Shown: in pieces, positions 61,110-64,000 of the stretch | Numbering within the stretch: the first letter of the stretch is position 1 | Layout: every line of letters starts with the position of its first letter | Assembly (NCBI GenBank): GCA_963576735.1 | Contig: OY755188.1 | Location: forward strand, 14,868,323 to 14,932,322 | DNA: 64,000 nt | Source of the DNA: Bedellia somnulentella | Taxonomy: Eukaryota; Arthropoda; Insecta; Lepidoptera; Bedelliidae | Direction of reading: 5' to 3' | Made by a program: the position numbers and the translations under genes | The notes under the pieces: generated by a model | The model's database searches: none | Told to the model about the DNA's origin: nothing | The model's input: only the letters and a program-made list of their open reading frames with translations

Positions 61110-62760
61110 TTATAGATTTCTATACTAATCTACAGAAAAATAATGATCATCATACTGCTGCAGGACCTCTTGATTATTTTTGGCTTCCAAAAAAGGAGAA
61201 TTTACGACATTTTTGGTTATGTTTTTAATTAATAAATTTTATTATTATTTTTGACAGTCACTTTTATTAGTCTTTTATGCTTGCCTTTGTTGATCTTTTG
61301 TTTTTGGTTTTAAGAAGTTTATAGCATTTTGAACCTTTTTCCTAAACTTAGAGAATAATATGATTTATTTGATGAAATAATCAATATATTTCTATTTGGG
61401 TTAACTAGTAAAGAACAAGCAGGGCATATTCCGGTAACAAATCATTGCCTTGGAGGTACCCGTTTCTTTTATAGGAAAAGCATCTTACCTAACATTATAT
61501 CTTTGAGTATGATGGCAGATGTAGAGCAACAAAATTTAAATAAAATCAACATAATGTAAACTAACGACCGTTATCCCAATAAGGCATAGCTAAGGCTTCG
61601 GAATCAACGAATCGACAGCCACTTTTGGAGGACAAATATTAAAAACTAATAATAATATTGTGACGGTTTCAATGATAAAAATGATATGTCACCTTCTTGT
61701 TGTATTATGTTCACACATTAAATTAAAGTAGTGGATGATATGAGGGGATAGTTGCGGCACTATGAAATTATTAAAATATAGCACCATTTTCTCAAATAAT
61801 ACCAAGTTACCTTTTGTCTGCTGGTCAACAAGCGTTATTGCCTTTTAAGTAAATTGAATGACTCCAAATAAAAACGTTTCTGAGATAATCTACAAAAACC
61901 GCTGCCTGAATATAATTGGAAAACTTTTTCTAACAGATTCTATAAAGATTCTCATTTTTAATAACGAAGTAGAACGAGTTATTGGAAACTTGAAATTGAT
62001 TAACTGTTTCTAAAATACTACACCCTTTTTGCATAGACTCCGAACATAATAGTAAAAAAGACAGATGAATGTAGTTTACCATTATTACCTGCTCAAAGGT
62101 GCTCAATAAAGGATGTTAATCAAACGTTACAGATCAAATCAGAGGCTACAAACATTTGGGTATAAGATATACATACACTTTTTACATATATGTTTTAAAG
62201 TTATTTAAATTAGGTTCATACCTTTTTTTGGAACATTGTATTTTATTAATAAATAAGTATTAAATTTTACACAGTTTTTTATTATATTATGATATTCATT
62301 GAACCTTGCTCAGAAGAAAATTTAATTGTTTAACTATCACAGGCTTTCGATAAAGCCAAAGTATCGTAACGAAACGTACTAAGTTTTATCCTTTTTCACC
62401 TTTTATTAAGGAAAGCTAAAAAAGAGTAAATATGTTAGAATCAAGAAGCAACTACATATTATATACTGTGTGCCTAGCAAACATTACATATTGATTGTTG
62501 TTGTGTTCTATAAGACAACAAATCTGCTTAATTCAAACCTAAGTTTATACTTGAAACATTTTCAGACCTTACTATCTATATAAAATTGTACTGAAAGATT
62601 AATCGTTGATTTTAGAAAAAGGTGGACAACCTCTGCCGCGAAGTAACTCGCTAGTTTAAAATTCATTTGCTGTTTTGTTAGCTCCGCTGACTGAGCTTGT
62701 GTTGATGTTATTTTCATCAATTTGATGAATTTTGAGTGATCTGTTGCAATTATATTATAC
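61110..62760. other. AT-rich intergenic DNA
   Basis: No gene seen. A degraded inverted SINE-A piece at about 61558-61640 (aaggcatagctaaggcttcggaat ... cagccacttttgga) is the only recognised element. The segment separates divergent genes (minus-strand start at 61103, plus-strand candidate start at 62768), so it may hold both promoters. Confidence 0.35.
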
Positions 62761-62767
62761 ATCCATC

Positions 62768-62846
62768 ATGGAAATGGATATTGGATTATTTATATTTCTA
62801 TTGGTTACGAGTTATTGTGAGTGTAGTGTAAATGGTAGATTCGGAA
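62768..62846 (+). CDS. Candidate first exon of a secreted protein
   Basis: ATG (catcATGGA) opens 26 codons ending at a GTAAGT donor (62847). The peptide MEMDIGLFIFLLVTSYCEC has the layout of a signal peptide, with a short N-region, a hydrophobic core and small residues before a likely cleavage site. Later exons would lie beyond the SINE-A copies or outside the window. Only a start and a donor support it. Confidence 0.4.
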
Positions 62847-63056
62847 GTAAGTCTTTTTTATTTTACTATGTTGTGTTTTTGTTGTTAATATGCGTGACCC
62901 GGTGAAAGTCATGTAAAAAGAAAAAAAAAGAAATAATATCATTTATTCATTGCCTCAGGGAACAATAAATACATACATAAAGCATTAACAAAGCAAAATA
63001 AGAAAATAAAAATATATTAGTTAATAAAACAATTACAGACATGATCAAATATTACT

Positions 63057-63318
63057 AAACATACATACATACATACATACATATACTCACGGCTATTAAT
63101 CCCTTGACAGGGTAGCCAGAACTTTGGAATGAGAAATTCCTCAGCCACTTTTGGAAGTTGATTGGGTAGAAGATGGTAATAATAAATGTTTTTGGTGACG
63201 GGTCTCCAACCACATCGCCCAAAAATCACTTAAAAAGCCCCCATACCCTTAGTCGCCTCTTACGATCACCCACGGGTAGAAATGGGGTAGTGTTATTCTA
63301 AGCCGACACTACACGGCA
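63057..63318 (-). repeat. SINE-A copy 44
   Basis: Full-length with a long (ACAT)n end; target duplication aaatattactaaa on both sides. Confidence 0.87.
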
Positions 63319-63681
63319 AATATTACTAAAACTTAAACTTTTCTTATGTATAATTGTTTGCCTTACCTAGTTGCATCAAAACCTCCCAAAAATATTCTTT
63401 ATGTCTGAGAATAGGATATTAGCTATTTTATACCCAAAAGAGATAGTGGTATTCCAAGACATAACTTATTTTTTAACGGATTAAAAAAAATATTGTATGA
63501 GTGCCAAGAGTAATTAATAAAATTGATTTATTATCACATTTTATAAATTTTCCGAAACCATATAAAACCAACATTATTAATTGAATTAACATGCATTTGT
63601 AAGGACGTGAGTTTGCTATTTCCACATATTATTTAACTTTATACCACCTTTTAAAGGAATAAAATGACAGCTGTAGTGCTT

Positions 63682-63928
63682 GCTGTGTAGTGTCGGCTTA
63701 GAATAACACTACCCCATTTCTTCCAGTATGTGTACGTAAGAGGCGACTAACGGTATTGGGGGCTTTTAAGGGGTTTTTGGGCGATGCGGTTGGAGAACCA
63801 TCACCAACAACCTTTATTTTACCACCTTTTCCCCACACAATTTTCCAAAAGTGGCTGAGGAATTTCTAATTACTTAGCTCTGGCTACCCCTTCTAGGGAT
63901 TTATTTTTATAGGTATTTATATATATGT
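63682..63928 (+). repeat. SINE-A copy 45
   Basis: Full body; the tail region is replaced by 'tttttataggtatttatatatatg'. Target duplication aaaatgacagc on both sides. Confidence 0.8.
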
Positions 63929-64000
63929 AAAATGACAGCCTAGCGTGACTATGGTTTTGTTTATTATTTTATGTTCTACATGTATTTTTAAACACGATGT

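Noticed and set aside
63057..63090. (ACAT)n and (TATG)n runs as independent microsatellites or a regular spaced array
   Set aside because: Nearly all such runs in the window are the tails of SINE-A or LINE copies, not free-standing arrays; CRISPR-like organisation is absent.

Overview
The window looks like nuclear DNA of a lepidopteran (moth or butterfly). It is AT-rich, has small exons with canonical GT/AG borders, and carries tRNA-derived SINEs, (TATG)n-tailed repeats, RTE-type LINE ends and mariner elements of the kind common in Lepidoptera. This is an inference from repeat style; no species marker was found. Introns and intergenic space are packed with mobile DNA: one short interspersed family (called SINE-A here) is present in about 40 full or partial copies.

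Layout. 1-4615: intergenic or intronic DNA with a SINE-A copy and a recent, internally deleted Ty3/gypsy-type LTR element on the minus strand. 4632-5048: last exon of a plus-strand gene whose earlier exons lie left of the window or are not recognisable; its product has a KEN box and many TP motifs. 6214-7504: complete mariner with an open transposase. 10398-43686: plus-strand gene for a CFAP61-like protein (radial spoke / calmodulin-associated complex of motile cilia and sperm flagella), reconstructed as 29 exons. 45113-50290: plus-strand six-exon gene for a 375-residue protein of unknown function. 51244-57437: minus-strand gene of small phase-0 exons for a cysteine-rich protein, with decayed exon duplicates in one intron. 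58296-61103: minus-strand gene with four exons; it may be a separate gene or the 5' part of the cysteine-rich one. 62768-62846: possible first exon of a secreted protein on the plus strand.

How the parts fit. The CFAP61 homologue is flagellar. Its neighbours (a small unrecognised protein and a Cys-rich basic protein resembling sperm structural proteins) would fit a testis-expressed neighbourhood, but only CFAP61 is recognised firmly. The mobile DNA is the striking part. SINE-A copies have 9-13 bp target duplications and a 3' tail that matches the 3' end of a LINE also present here. A P-element-like THAP insertion sits inside a long-TIR mariner-like element. Three foldback elements include two with perfect 8-bp target duplications. 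Two insertions lie within about 16 bp of a 3' splice site.
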